From: Hygrophila difformis
Lineage: Eukaryota; Streptophyta; Magnoliopsida; Lamiales; Acanthaceae
Direction: 5' to 3'
DNA: 64,000 bases
NCBI GenBank assembly: GCA_030278955.1
Contig: JAOANR010000012.1
Coordinates: 29,133,977-29,197,976, forward strand
Part shown: positions 34,601-47,059 of the stretch, piece after piece
How positions within the stretch are numbered: the stretch's first letter is position 1
How the letters are laid out: the number at the start of each line of letters is the position of its first letter
Program-made: the position numbers and the translations under genes
The notes under the pieces: model-generated
What the model was told of the DNA's origin: nothing
Database searches by the model: none
Seen by the model: only the letters and a program-made list of their open reading frames with translations

Positions 34601-36376
34601 GTTTCCCTCGTCGTTGAGGTTATGCACATAGCATGCATATAAGTGATAGCCCTTCCGTATGAGGTTGTAGAACCTCAAGGCATTCACTACCTTAGCGTTT
34701 TTCTTTCGAGGCTGCATGTAATACACAACCTTCCTCCCCCGACTCTTGGCTAAGGAAATCTTCTGCTTCTGGCACTCAATAACAGCTTTGTATTGAGTCA
34801 GAAAATCCATGCCTAAGATGACGTCGAAATCCCCAAGATCAAACTCAATTAGATTCGCGAAGAATTCTAGATTCTTGATTACTATCGGGGTTCCATCGTA
34901 TCGTTTCAAACACGATATCACCTTGCCCGATGGTAATTGAATTCCTAAGTTAATGTTCGTAGGCGCTGGTAGATCTAAGGCAGATATAATCCTGGTAGAT
35001 ATTAAAGAACAGCTCGCGCCTGAATCGAACAAAACTTTAACGGGTACGCTTAAAGCAGTAAACGTACCAGTGATCACTTCTCCCTGAGCGGCCAAATCCG
35101 CTTGGTTGATCACGTTCAAGCGTCCCACGGCTCCGCCTTGATTTCTCTGCTGGTTGTGATTCTGGGGTGGCCCTTGAGCTTGTTGGAACCTTTGTCCTTG
35201 ATTGTTATGCTGATTCGGCCCAGTTGGGTGATTCCCGGTTGGACGAATCACTAAGTCCAGCCTCTTCTCGATTGTCTCCTCTCGAATTCTACAATCCCTT
35301 CTCAGGTGGCCATCTCTGCCACACCTATAGCAAGACCCAGGTTTTGGGCATTCGCGCACCAGATGCGGAATGTTGCATTGCGGGCATCGGGGTATGAAAG
35401 CACCCTGATTCCCAGGCCTCTGATTTCCATTGCCTCCTTGGTTGAACCCTTTGTTCTCAATTCTTCTCTATCCTTCATTCTTTGCCAGGTCGTTCCCTTT
35501 CCTAAAGTTGTTACCATTGTTGTTGCTCCGGTTCCTCTTATCAAATTGATTCGAGCCCTTGCTCGACTCCCCCTGGTCCTTGCGCTTCAGCTGTTGTACC
35601 CGTGCGATTGCCACTGCACAATCGTAAACAGCCTGCAGAGTTGTGTGCTGTCCGCCAACTAGAATCTCTCTGATGCTGAGGTTTAGCCCCATCTCAAATT
35701 TCTGGGCTTTGTCAGCATCAGTCGGTACCAATCTTGGAGCGAAACGGACGAGTTCCTTGAATCTCACGTAGTACTCCTGTACTGTCTGAGTACCCTGACG
35801 AAGGTTGATAAACTCTTCGTACTTAGCCGTCTTCGTGCTAAGGGGGTAAAATCTCTCTCTCATCATCTCCTTGAATTCTTCCCAAAAATAAACTTGCTCA
35901 CCATCAGCTAGCCCTCCTTGGTGGTTTTGCCACCATTCATCCGCCTCCCCACTTAAATAGTACGTAGCTACTCTCACTTTCTCATTCTCGGGACATCTGA
36001 CGGCGTTCAAAAGCTTGTCAAATGTCCTCATCCAGTCTTCTAGCTTTGCGGGATCTCCTTGTCCCTCGTAATGGGGCGGCTGGTATGGGTTTACCATTGC
36101 CAGATAGTTAATACGGGCTGCCGGCGGAGGTACCGCCGCTTGGGCCCTATTAACTTCGGCGTTGCCCAGTGCTATGAGGACTTGCTCTACAGTCCTCAGC
36201 CGTGCGTCTACAACATTGGGTACAGTGCCCGTCTGACCTCCAACGTTAGGTGGGTTTGCACCCACTGGCCCATTTGCCCCGTCCGGGTTCAGTGGTGCCC
36301 CACCTTCGGCTGGTACATTAGGGTTGGCGTTGTTAGCAGCAGGGTTTTCCCTTCGCGGTCTTCCCCTTGGCGGCAT
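31680..36376 (-). pseudogene. G1 gag-pol, broken
   Basis: One long frame from ATG 36376. Gag has the retrotransposon capsid block (YYLSGEADEWWQNH, FYPLSTKT, GTQTVQEYYVRFKEL) and the nucleocapsid knuckle [14 protein letters not shown]. Protease is [15 protein letters not shown] has [10 protein letters not shown] and FIDDILVYS. RNase H ([11 protein letters not shown]), the integrase zinc finger (CITC) and D-D-E core ([26 protein letters not shown]), and a chromodomain ([18 protein letters not shown]) follow, ending DS at 31680. Lesions: a TAG at 35468-35470 between capsid and knuckle, and a one-base loss near 34100 that destroys the T-N-A-P motif of RT. It therefore cannot make its own polyprotein. 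Confidence 0.95.
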
Positions 36377-36606
36377 TCTGTTAGATAAGCACGCAAGGGT
36401 AAGAATCAAATTCTACGGTAGGTTAGTAGTCAAGTTAGTAAGTTCTAACATCTCTACGCAGAATTCTAAAAGAGACGACGCAACAAGGGAAAAGGAAAAT
36501 GCTTCACTAGATCATTTAGGAAAAATTATAAAGCAGCTACAATGGAAGGCAAATCAAGGTAATATAAAATACGGAAAGCAATAGATAATCCAACGATATG
36601 ATGCGA

Positions 36607-37077
36607 TCAATCTAGTAGATAATCGGGAGAATAGCCGAGGAGTGCCCTGTCATGCTCATACTCCCCATCAGAGTCAAGAGGTATCGGTGGGTCCACTATC
36701 TCTGCCTCTGGTTCCTCCTCATCCACGCCCTCAATATCAATATACATGTCCGGGTCCTCCTCCTCTTCCTCTTCCTCCTCAGGTTCCGGTGCATTGAGTC
36801 GGTTTTGAAGGTCAACAATCTCATGCTCCAAAGTGAACACACGTCCCCTAAGCATGTGGTTGTTGTGTTGCTCCTCATGAAACAGAGTTTCAAGAGCAGC
36901 GATGCGGCCCAAATCCTCCTGTCGAGCATTCCTCAATTTCTCCAACTCTTTCTCGATACCTTTTACATGGTCCTTATATGCACTAACCTCATCACGGCTA
37001 TGTCTTAACTCATGCATGATGCTAGTCATCGAACATAGCATATCGGTCATCATGTTAAAAAGCTTTGGGTCGGCCAT
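36607..37077 (-). CDS. G1 extra ORF before gag (coiled coil, acidic tail)
   Basis: 156 residues, MADPKLFNMMTDMLCSM... A heptad-like region (about residues 30-95: KGIEKELEKLRNARQ, HNNHMLRGRVFTLEHEI) predicts a coiled coil, followed by a run of nine Glu/Asp-rich residues (about 98-108) and the end GYSPDYLLD. It lies about 250 nt after the primer site and 230 nt before gag. The same ORF in G2 differs by a single residue that I can see (K for E in the Glu run). It stays open in both elements although gag-pol is broken in both. Function unknown; possible roles are RNA binding partner, scaffold or regulator of translation. Confidence 0.8.
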   Translation of the reverse strand: MADPKLFNMMTDMLCSMTSIMHELRHSRDEVSAYKDHVKGIEKELEKLRNARQEDLGRIAALETLFHEEQHNNHMLRGRVFTLEHEIVDLQNRLNAPEPEEEEEEEEDPDMYIDIEGVDEEEPEAEIVDPPIPLDSDGEYEHDRALLGYSPDYLLD

Positions 37078-37320
37078 CTAAAAATAAATTTTTAACAAAT
37101 CAATATCTTGCACATTTCAAGCACATATGTTAATGCATATGCACCCCCCCAAAAATAATATTTTGAGACTTGTCAAATTTTTGAGATATATTTTTCCATG
37201 GGTTTTAAAATAAACTTTCTTTCCATGGAAATAATAAAAAAAAACTTAAAAATAATATTTAATATTTTGGGCCTCTATATTGGGCCGAAAAATAATAGCT
37301 TTTAAAAAAAAAAATTTCGG

Positions 37321-37332
37321 GCTCTGATACCA
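37321..37332 (-). other. G1 primer-binding site, tRNA-iMet
   Basis: TGGTATCAGAGC on the minus strand, three bases after the 5' LTR end; complementary to the 3' end of initiator tRNA-Met, the usual primer of this lineage. Confidence 0.92.
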
Positions 37333-37335
37333 CTT

Positions 37336-39865
37336 TGTAACACCCCGGATTTGGTCACCCAGGCCGGGACGCTACCGCCACACCCTTCCAAACAAGACCC
37401 GATTAAATCGAGCTTATTTAAAAGGATGCTAAGGCTTAAGTTGCATCATTGTCTTAAAAATATTTAAAAACCATTCAAATAAGCCCGAAGTTTAATCAGA
37501 GTATAACACACATAATAGTAATAAGCAGTGCGGAAGCAAAAATAAACAGGGCCAAAACATGCGGCCAAAACCAGAGTCCAAGTCCAATGCTTAAATTAAA
37601 ATAAATAAAATGCGACAAGTCTTCTTTAAAAAAAAATGGAAATCCCATCCCTCCATGCGATGCTTACTCTGCGAAATCTGAAAGGAAAATAAAACAACAA
37701 TTTATCAGTACAAAGGTACTGCGTAAATTAATATACAGCACAACGAATTTTAAAAGTTTCTAGGAGAATATACAAAATAATATATTTATTTAAAAGACGA
37801 GTAAATAAAATTAATTTAAAAACCTCTTACACATATTCCACGAACACTTTATCAATGTTAGTTATAATCGAGGACACCCCATTAGCATATCCTAGGGACG
37901 AACCCACAGACCAACCTTTGGGACTTTATACCCACAAGGACTCAAATATATCCTAGGGACGAACCCTTGGGATCAACCTCTGGGACTCGTACCCACGAGG
38001 TAAGTGCATGCAGCGGACCCTATACAGACACACTCCGGAGCCCTAGATAACCCATACGGATACATCTAGGAGTATAGACTCATACATCACAATAATCAAT
38101 GCCGTTTTGGCTACAAAAGAGGGGGCGACATAATTTTCACCACATTGGGCATCCCACTCGATCAAAACTTACAAAGTTTTAAAACCACATTTTATCATTT
38201 CATAATATCTCCACATTTCCAGAATCCATATTCTTCAAAAATGAGTAACACTCGACTCATAGTTCATCGAATATACCAAATAGCCTTTACCGATTAAAAG
38301 TAACACTGTGGCAGTTTTTCGAAATCGCATTTAAAAATGCAACAAATTATTTTTAAAAATTCTGGAAAAATTACAGTAGCTAGAAAACATCAAAATAAGC
38401 ATTTTTCATAGAAATAGCCATCTCAAAAATCGGACTCTAAGTAGGTCATTTTATCCCATTTCAGAAAGCTATTGAATTACCATTCCTCATGCTTCAGTAA
38501 ATCCGACCACAGTGAGTTCAAAAATTCATAACAATTTCATATGTGCTCCAAAAATCATGAAATTTTACAGGGATGTTCTAGACACATATTAGAACAAGTT
38601 TCATGAGACATCAAGCACTAAAAACGATCATAGGCAAGAGTGAATCGAACAACAAAACTGACTACATACATACATTAAATCTGTCAACTCGTGTGCAGAA
38701 AATACCAGATCGAATTTGGGTGACCAAAACATGTCCAAAAATTATAAAAATTTACAGAGAGAATCTTTAGGACATTAGGAACAAGTTTCAGTTTGGAAGG
38801 TTCTCCTAAAAATGTACGGATCATGGTCGAATTCACAGAACAATAAAATTGGTCATAGGAAAACCCTATTTGGCAGATTTTGTCAAATGGAAAGATAAAC
38901 CTATATCTCGAGTTATACTCAACCAAAACTCCTAAAAATCGACGTGCACAATACTAACTTACTTGAGATGAGTTTAGAACGAATATCCCCTTGGTGGAAT
39001 CCTGGAAATCGTCCAACTCGACCCCAACAATCAACACTCCTACCGAATGCACCTATTATGGGGTTGTCGGAGGAAAATCTCAATTCTAGGACAAGGGATT
39101 CGAATCTAAGACCAAGGAAATAAAGTAGAACTCTTACCTACACGTAGGAGAAAGGTTTGGACCACTTGAACACGTCCACACTCCCTGGAAGGATGATGAA
39201 CAACTCTCACTACTCTCTCTTGAACTCAAATTTCGGATGGGATGCAAATGAGTGCAATGGAGGCTGAGTAGGGGCTATTTATAGAGGGGTAATTGCTCCA
39301 AAAGATGCCATGGGGTAGTGGGAATGTGAAGGAACAATTTCTAACCCATAACCCCCGAATTAATCCCCTCAATCCTCATCCAAAACCCCCACTCCTCTCA
39401 TAGCTCCATAGGATCCTCCAAGGTGTGTTGTGTGAGCTTAAAGACTAAGTTTGTGGGGTGTTAATGCTTCTCAACCCAATCATAACCCCCCCACAACGTC
39501 CACAATGTCTGATGATTGAATTCAAATCGATTGGAGACGTGCAAAACGAAAATCAATGCAAAAAATCCACTTGTAACGCCTGCATAGCAGGTCTGCTGCT
39601 GGTGGCGCGCACCGCGCGGCCACCAGGCAGCGTTTTCTTCTTCTTCTTTTTTTTTTTTTCTTTTAATATTATGATTTTTAATCTCTTAAAAATCATAATA
39701 TGAATTATCCGAGATTTTTGGGATAATTCGATGCATGTATCCCGAGTCGCGACTGTCCGAAATATTTAATTCCGCTCTCTCGGAATTAATTCGATTTCGA
39801 TAAATAAATCCAAATTTCTCAACTTTCGGATTTTAAAACCTGATGTCGATTTCTCGGTTATTACA
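37336..39865 (-). repeat. G1 5' LTR
   Basis: 2530 bp partner of 28948-31486. Its TATA-like box on the minus strand (39275-39284, CTATAAATAG) would drive the element. A 9 bp deletion near 39207 relative to the 3' LTR accounts for most of the length difference. Confidence 0.95.
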
Positions 39866-40076
39866 ATATTGGCCTTATCTTGAATGCATTTGACAACTTT
39901 CTAAATGTTTAATTATTTTGAAATCATTCTTCATATTTTACTTGACTGTCGTAACATATATGTTTTAATGTACATCTCTATAAATACAAAATATTATATG
40001 ACAACAAAAAAGATGGACAATTGAATATTTATTTAATATAAAATTCAATAAGAAAAAAATTAAGAATAAGTCATAA

Positions 40077-40373
40077 TCAACTATCATCCACCAAAACGAC
40101 AAAAAAAACAAACATAGCAATTCCTCTTAAATACATGTAGTTAGCATTACATGGACGAAAAGTCCAACGCTCCCAAGTAGCAATGCAAAATAAGCAGTTA
40201 GTTTTAAAATTCTCGTACTCGTCATCAGTCCAACCACGCATCAAGCTAATAATGTGCTGCTTATTATCACATATTATCTTATATGATAAATCGCCAAAGG
40301 TGTTTGGAAAGAATGGCCGCGCATGAAACCATCGAATCACTTTAGCTCGTTGTGAAACCAACAATTTTTTGTT
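40077..40373 (-). pseudogene. F1: C-terminal fragment of an F-box gene
   Basis: Begins in NKKLLVSQRAKVIRWFH and ends with stop 40077. It matches the C-terminal part of F2 and F4 (KKLLVS-R-KV-RWF, ICD...HI-SLMRGW-DDEYE, CIATWE, FRP). The last conserved Cys is Arg here (ATWERW for ATWECW). No F-box exon or middle exon is present upstream before F2, so it is a 5'-truncated copy. It lacks a start and is probably not functional. Confidence 0.8.
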
Positions 40374-40783
40374 AATAAGAAAAATATGAGGTGTGATGAT
40401 AACATATTCCGAAAATTAATTATTAAAACTTTTAATAATAATTTATCATTAGAGATACAAATTATAATTATAATATATTATAAAATTAAAAATTTTATAA
40501 GCATATATGCGCCTACAAAATTTAAAATAATAATTCAAAAAAAGGTAAAAAAATATATATAATAAAAGAATATAGAAACCATGAGAGAGCGGCATTGAAC
40601 ATACGGAGTTGGACATAAAAGATATAATTCATCCGAATGCGGTAAATTAAGAATATATGAATTTCATAAGTAGTGCGGAACATTTAACTACAGGACCAAT
40701 TTAGCGATTATGGATACAACAATAAAAGAAAAACGGAAACACATATAAAATTAAATTTAAATTCATTCGATGACATTACATTA

Positions 40784-41740
40784 TCAAAAGCTATATCTTG
40801 GATTATGTGGACGAAAAAGCCAACATTCACGGGTGGCAATACATTTATAAAATTTAATATCGAGCCACTCGTAGTCATCATCCGACCATACAGGTAACAT
40901 GCTAATAATATGATTATCATCTTCGCAAAATACCCTCACATTAGAAGAAGCGAATAGGTCTGGAAAATCCCATCTCGTACCGAACCAACGTAGAACTTTC
41001 AGTCTTGCAGACACCAACAATTTTTTTTCACCGCTAATTGAAGATAACAAAGTTAGTGCTTCTTTTATATGGCGAACGTCGTTGGAAGCCAGGAGCAGAA
41101 TGCACTTGAAATAGAGTGATGGAATGTGACCCAAAGTGATAGACTCATCCAGAATTGTCAAGGCACCATTTAAGTCATTACTTGCAGCGTACTTATCCTT
41201 CAATGTTGACTAAAATTATCAGAATTTAACATATATATATATATATATATATATATACACGATAAGAAAAGTTTACCCAGATAATATATATATTAAGTAC
41301 TTACAAATGCAATATCTAATAATGGCATTCTGTTCCCATGTTTCAAACACATTGAATAGAATAAACCCTTGTCAGTGAACTTCATTGGCCATACATACCA
41401 ACGAAACAGATCCATACAGCAACGGGAATAAACCAAAGGATGTTTCGTAGCCTCATATAGAGCCTTACAACTGAAAATCGTACAATGATCAAATTATAAT
41501 TAATAAACAGATCAATTCTGCAGCGTAGGTAGGGAACAAAAACCAAAAGGGAAAAGATATATGAATGATGAGGGACCTGTGGCCGGCTTCAAACATGTCC
41601 TGCAAAGAAAATGCAGAAACACAGGACATTATTTCACCAAGGACATCAATTGGCAGGTCATTGATGGATTTCTCCCTTCCGTCTTCATTTTTTACTGGAC
41701 ATAGATGGATAAGCCTTTGCTTCTTTAATGGTGACTCCAT
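40784..41740 (-). CDS. F2: F-box protein, At2g35280-like
   Basis: Three exons (41740-41577, 41470-41305, 41209-40784), GT-AG borders, 251 residues. F-box proteins hold substrates for SCF ubiquitin ligases. Exon 1 carries the F-box core (about residues 27-55: NDLPIDVLGEIMSCVSAFSL, then DMFEAGHR). Exon 2 has the family block SCKALYEATKHPLVYSRCC. Exon 3 has NGALTILDESI-GHIPSLY and KKLLVSARLKVLRWFG, a C-x4-H (FCEDDNH) and CIATREC, possibly a small metal site; the first Cys of the usual C-x2-C is Phe-Tyr-Lys-Cys here. It is the only member of the local cluster with no visible lesion. An AT microsatellite sits in intron 2. Confidence 0.82.
41230..41257. repeat. (AT)n microsatellite in F2 intron 2
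   Basis: About 14 AT units. Confidence 0.9.
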
Positions 41741-42821
41741 ATAAATATTAGACGTAAGAAAAATGAATAGAGGATAGAACCGAATTGTTGAAGGATTGAA
41801 GTAGAATAAAATACCAATATATATTAGAAATTAGACCACGTAAGTCATTTATACTGAAATATTGAACTGCATTAATTGCCATACACAAACAAAATAAATA
41901 AACTGAATCGACCGGAGCTAATAAAGACGAATATGTAGAGTTGCATGTACCTTGATTATGAGAAAAATAAAAGATTAATGTTTACAATGTATAATAACGG
42001 AGTAACGGGAAGGGTCGATTATTATATTTTGCATCTAATAAATACAATACATGCATAAAATGCATATATAAAAGATCATTAAATTCTTATTTTTTATCAA
42101 TTAATCTAAAAATATAATATAGTTATAGTACAATGTATCTAAAACGTAGTATTTATATTAAATGAACTAAAACAATTAAGAATTAACATTACATCTATCT
42201 ACTTACGTATTTACATTTCTTAATAAACCTGACAAACTAAATTATATATAACACATTTCAAATACGACAGGTCAAGACTAATTAAATAATTAAATTTTTT
42301 TACAATCATTGCTTTTAACATTCAGGGTATTATAAAATCAATCGAGAAATGATTTTTTTTACTAATACATAAAACCATTTTTATATACGCCCCAATAATT
42401 ATATATATTTGTTTAGATAAATTCATCAAGTAATGCACGATTTTGGATGATTGATAAAGTATGAATTTTGGCGTTGGGAAACAAATTCATAGAAATGCTT
42501 AACGGGTTAATTAAATTCATAAATATTCTGAGGAGATATGTTGAATCCTCGAAAAAGAAATAATATAATACAATTGATCTTTGTTGGAATTATAACATAA
42601 TCTGTAAAGTAGAATTAGAAGAAGCGTACAAACAATATTTAAACATAGCAAACACAAACAGCAATTTTATTCATCAATAAAAGATTCAACTATAGAGTTG
42701 ATCCATACAAAACAATTATAAAGCTGCAAGCATTGGAAGAATACAAAAAAATTAAAAGAGAAACTGTATATTAAAACGAAAAACCCATAGTAAATATTAA
42801 TACGAACGAAGTACATCCTTG
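41741..42821. other. AT-rich intergenic region between F2 and F3
   Basis: Contains the F2 promoter side and the end of F3. No frame, repeat or RNA gene recognised. Confidence 0.6.
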
Positions 42822-43844
42822 TCAAAACCAACCACCATTTCCCCTACCACCTGGACCAAATGCACGGCACTCGGTAGTTGCAATACATTTCAAGCATTGC
42901 CTATTATAAACTCTATAATCTTTGTCCAGGAGACCATACTTAAATGAAAAGACATGATCACGTTCATCACATAACATTACAGAAGATCTATCATCAAAGA
43001 GGAAGGGGAAATCTTTCATGGCACTGAACCACCGGATAACCTTATACCTCAGGGAAACCAATTGATTCTTATCTTCACATATAAGGCTCAGAATTTGTAG
43101 TCCATCGGTAATTTCCTGATCAGAGTCCAAGCTTAGCAACATAATCATCTTGACATAAGAGATGGCTTATGTCCTGCCCGAATAGCATCGTCTAGGATCA
43201 GGAATGCCCCTTCGGTATCTCCTTCAATTAGAAATGCATTCTGAAACAATGAACGATCGGTTATTCATATTAAAATACATAAGAAAGAATTAAAATAATG
43301 TATTTAAGAAATATAACGTAATTCGATAATTGAAAAATATAAAACCATAGCGTCGTTCAATTTGAGGGTCTTGTTATTAGCGTCCCAACACAGGTCAAAG
43401 AAATTCATTTGGTCTTCACCATATAAACCCCATTCCCAATATATGAATTTATCAAGACAGCACTTGGATAAGACCATAAAATGCCTGCTTGCAGCATAAA
43501 GAGAACGACAGCTGCGATTTGACAAAAAATAAAATGGATTGGGAGTACATAGATAAATAATCAATAGATACACAACATATAAACTAATAAAAAAAAATAA
43601 ACAAAAGATTCATCCAACCTCAGTGCAGCTTTCATAAGGTCTTCAACGGACTCCGATGATATGCGGGATAATATGTTGCCCAAAACATCGATCGGTAAAT
43701 CAACCATTCCTCTGCATATTCAATATTGAAAAATAATATGACTATTCAATACAATAAACAATTCGATTATGAAACAAAGATAAAAAATAGGAAAAGAAAT
43801 AATGCAAATAAATGATACGTCGTAGCGGCCTCCTCATTTTCCAT
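42822..43844 (-). pseudogene. F3: F-box gene with frameshift in the last exon
   Basis: Exons 43706-43619 (F-box MVDLPIDVLGNILSRISSES...), 43511-43346 (166 nt, CRSLYAASRHFMVLSKCCLDK...) and 43240-42822. A short leader exon from ATG 43844 (MENEEAATT) splices in phase to an AG before 43711 and could supply the start. In the last exon DDAIRAGHKPSL is followed by a frame change near 43155 (one base short) into MIMLLSLDSDQEI...LVSLRYKVIRWFS. The end has LCDERDH (C-x4-H) and CLKCIATTEC, then a Gly-rich tail. The lesion may be real or a base-call error; without it the gene would be complete. Confidence 0.75.
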
Positions 43845-44600
43845 AGATTGAAAAAAATTTCAGACTCAATGAGAGGAAATGAAACGAAGCAAAAATGAGT
43901 AGATAGCGTGTACTTGAAAAGTGTCAACACTTATAGAAAGCATTCGATTTGAAAATAGGCATAATTAACAGACACGTACGATTACACCGATTACGTTGTC
44001 CAATGAGAAATAAAAATATAATTATCATAATACACTAACTAAATATCAAAATACAAAACATTTCACCACCGCCTAACCCATTAATTATTTTACCAACCAA
44101 ACTACCTTTATTAAATATAAGATTGATTTCGATTAGACGTGAGACGGAAAATCGAGAAGGGAATGGAGAGAGGTGCTATTAAATGATAGATATGTAACGT
44201 GATGCGATTGTTCTTAGATCCAAAGAGAAGGTAGTGGGTTAAAATGATGGAGAATCCGAGCAATCTAGCTTCGAAATTAATGCGATCATTGAATACGATT
44301 TGACAGGCTAAACATTTGAATGGTTTACTAAAGATGAATTAGAGATAAATAACATCATAAATTCAGTCAATTAAGTACATATTAAAAATAAATGCAAAAC
44401 TGAAACGTTCAATGATGATTTACGTTTAATAATCTGTTGACTTAAAAATTAATATTAAATAATATGATAGGCGAACCGACTAAAAACATTTCTTTCGCAG
44501 TTGTAGTTAAGTGAGTTAGAATTTTAATGTACCACTAAATTTATCTTCATTAAATAAAGACAACAACCAAAATGAAAGGGGATGATCGAAACAAATTTGC
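43845..44600. other. Divergent promoter region between F3 and X2
   Basis: F3 reads left and X2 reads right from this AT-rich 0.75 kb stretch. No frame recognised. Confidence 0.5.
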
Positions 44601-44610
44601 CTATATATAG
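44601..44610 (+). promoter_or_regulatory. TATA box of X2
   Basis: CTATATATAG, 77 nt before the ATG; the same spelling and a similar place (about 90-100 nt) as the two X1 boxes. Confidence 0.65.
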
Positions 44611-44686
44611 AAGTGATACAACATTATATAATAACACCTTATAAAAGCCATCTCCCAAGCAATCCTTAGAATAGAAGGAAAAAAAA

Positions 44687-45279
44687 ATGGCTAGCAGCAA
44701 TTGGAGCAATGAGTCTGAAGAAATCAATCTACTTCTTCCGTATGCAGGTATAGAACATATCATTTCAACGAATTAATCAATATGTTTAAATTACTATATT
44801 TTAAGTTTGGATTGGTTTACGCAGGAATCACTTTCCCAAGAGGGGAAAATGCAGTGGCATGTAAAAGCATTCTCAGAAAGATTATTTCGGGAACAAACCC
44901 GAAACTGGGCAAGGACGAAGAAGAGAAGATTAAAGATGTTATAGAATTCTTGGAGAGAGCAGAAAAAGCATGTGAATTTGCAGATGCAACAGATCATTTC
45001 ATAGAGACGTTGAAGGAAACAACAGAGAAATATAAAGAAAACCTCAAGCATTGGCTTGACTATTCCGATGACAATAATCCCGACATGCTGTACATTCCAA
45101 AATATATTTTCCTGTCAACGACGGATGCATTAGACATCCTTTGCAATGGTTTGAGTCCTAGATACAAAGAGTTCAATCTGAAAAGATTTAATAGTTTAGA
45201 ACTGGAATGGGCAAGCAAATGTCGGGAGAAATTCCTCTACATTGCTTTCAGATTTGGAACATATATAAAAAAAGGGTGA
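44687..45279 (+). CDS. X2: unrecognised small two-exon protein
   Basis: Exons 44687-44747 (61 nt) and 44825-45279, 171 residues, joined at the Gly of LPYAG. It is the best-preserved member of the X family: FPRGENAVACKSIL, EFLERAEKACEFADATDH, ETTEKYKENLKHWLDY, DMLYIPKYIF, LELEWASKCREKFL, then IAFRFGTYIKKG. The middle is rich in Glu and Lys and should be helical. No known domain seen. A clear TATA box and good splice sites support expression. The neighbouring minus-strand fragment of an RPA-like gene lies 0.7 kb downstream. Confidence 0.68.
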
Positions 45280-45980
45280 TGTCTAATTTCGATTGTATTT
45301 GGGCCAATGATTTTAAATTATATGGCATTCTATCAATGAAAATGACTGTTTGAATTGATTTATAATCTTATGTTTTCGTAGAATTATAAATTATTTTATT
45401 TATAAAATTTTGATGCTACAAAAAAATAAATTGTTAAAACATGTAAAATTAAATTCACATATTTATTAGTTAAAGCTAAAATCCCAAATACCAAAAAAAG
45501 ATCATGATTACTAACATTATTTCAAAAATATTTTATCTATTATATCAATTAAATATACAACAAAAGTGAATTGACACCTATAAATATAAAATGTTATATC
45601 TTGGAAGATGAATAATTATTTTCTAATCGTTATTTTTATTGAGTAGTGAGAGATTTTGATTTTTTTTATTAAATTGTAACATGTATAAAAGTTTTAATTA
45701 TGTAGTTTGAACATTAAAACAACACCGAGGAAGACCGAAAGCAAAAATTAATAAAAAATTTCAGAAACAATTGAATTTTTTTGCAAAAGCAAATAACAAT
45801 ATATCTAAAATGCGATACAAATAACTAACTTGAAATATAATAAATTCAAAAATGCCATATAATACAAAATAGAATCAGAAGGTGATGACTTTTGGATGGC
45901 TCTTAAATAGGAACGCATAACATGAAAATGTTGTTATGATAATCGACAGATTGGAGTCAACATCAGATGAAATGTTCTCG
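45280..45980. other. AT-rich intergenic stretch
   Basis: No feature seen between X2 and the RPA-like fragment. Confidence 0.6.
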
Positions 45981-46495
45981 TCAACGGGCGGGTGCAATAG
46001 TCATTTGATCGACGGACAATGGACGATGAAAGCTTAAATTCTCATTTCGAATTATTACCCGAAAGATGAACCTCCTATTTAGCAACATCTGAGATATATA
46101 AGAAGGAAAATCTTCTCCCTAAATAGGATACGAAATGTCAAACGATGAAATTATAATAAATTGAAAAATATATAAATAAAGAGGGAATGATTAAAAATCA
46201 TTATACAAAATACCTCAGTCATTCCATTAAGCAAGGTGTTTGCATCAGTAATTAAAATACTTTCGGCCTCTCGATGTCTAATGAGAAGAGAGCAGGTAGT
46301 TGTGCCATCAGATACGATGATTCTCAATCTATACCACAACAAAGTGAAATTGAAAAGGTCGGCACAATAAGGACAATAAAATTTCAACCCCATAAGATAC
46401 TTCCCCTCGCGCTGACAAATAGTGCATGCATAACAATACCAACCGGCAGATTGATCTATACCAACAACAATTGCATTTACATATAAGGATTCAAC
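45981..46495 (-). pseudogene. RPA70-like fragment (zinc ribbon and C-terminal OB fold)
   Basis: Two exons: about 46495-46214 (NAIVVGIDQSAGWYCYACTICQ, FYCPYCADLF, IIVSDGTTTCSLLI) and about 46118-45981 (EDFPSYISQMLLNRRFIFRV, NLSFHRPLSVDQMTIA, then TGA). They match the last two exons of the RPA-like gene at 24878-27063 in order and motifs, including the C-x2-C pairs, but differ strongly in sequence. The N-terminal exons are absent and the tail is cut. This is probably the remnant of another Helitron, or of a captured RPA gene. Confidence 0.78.
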
Positions 46496-46499
46496 CTAC

Positions 46500-46984
46500 A
46501 AAAAAAATGGAATAAAGAAAAAACAAAGAAATGAAAAATTAGCAAAACAGAAAAAAAAAAACAATCGACCAATATAATTCAATATACTTTTATTAGATGG
46601 AAGAAAAAAAATATCAAGATACCCGTGGAGAAGAAAATATATCCCTAATGGAGGATTCCATTGCAGAGGTATGTAATTTACGAATACAATCGGTGAATGA
46701 AAGTGTACATATATATTATACTGCTCTTAATGAAAACGATAAATTATGTTATGTTTATTCAAGGTGTGTATTAATTATAATTTAAATTACCAATGACTTG
46801 GAAACACAATAATGCGGATTACACCAACAAGTGTAACATTAGTATTTTGAATAGTTAATATTAAAAGAATGTGGACACGATCGTACACAAAATGGTATTA
46901 ATTAATATAACGTTTCATTTTTCCATATGAAATAATCATTGTGACGTTCCATATCTTTGAATATTGTTTATATATATGTGAATA
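46500..46984. other. Region upstream of X3
   Basis: AT-rich. A short open frame at 46597-46785 shows no family resemblance. A TATA-like run TATATATATG lies at 46970-46979. Confidence 0.5.
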
Positions 46985-47059
46985 ATGTTTTGTAAGAACA
47001 TAAGAACAAATAACAAAACCACAAAAGAACAGGATAGCTCTACGGTATCTAAAATCAAG

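Larger units (their letters stand above)
28948..39865 (-). mobile_element. G1: Ty3/Gypsy chromovirus (Tekay/Del-like)
   Basis: 10,918 bp with perfect target duplications ATATT (28943-28947, 39866-39870). LTRs 28948-31486 and 37336-39865; minus orientation set by the primer site at 37321-37332 and by gag-pol. Order in element sense: 5' LTR, primer site, extra coiled-coil ORF, gag, protease, RT, RNase H, integrase, chromodomain, purine tract, 3' LTR. The chromodomain and long LTRs point to the Tekay (Del) clade. The LTRs differ at perhaps 15-20 sites and a 9 bp indel by eye, so it is older than G2. It lies between X1 and the F-box fragment F1. Confidence 0.95.
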
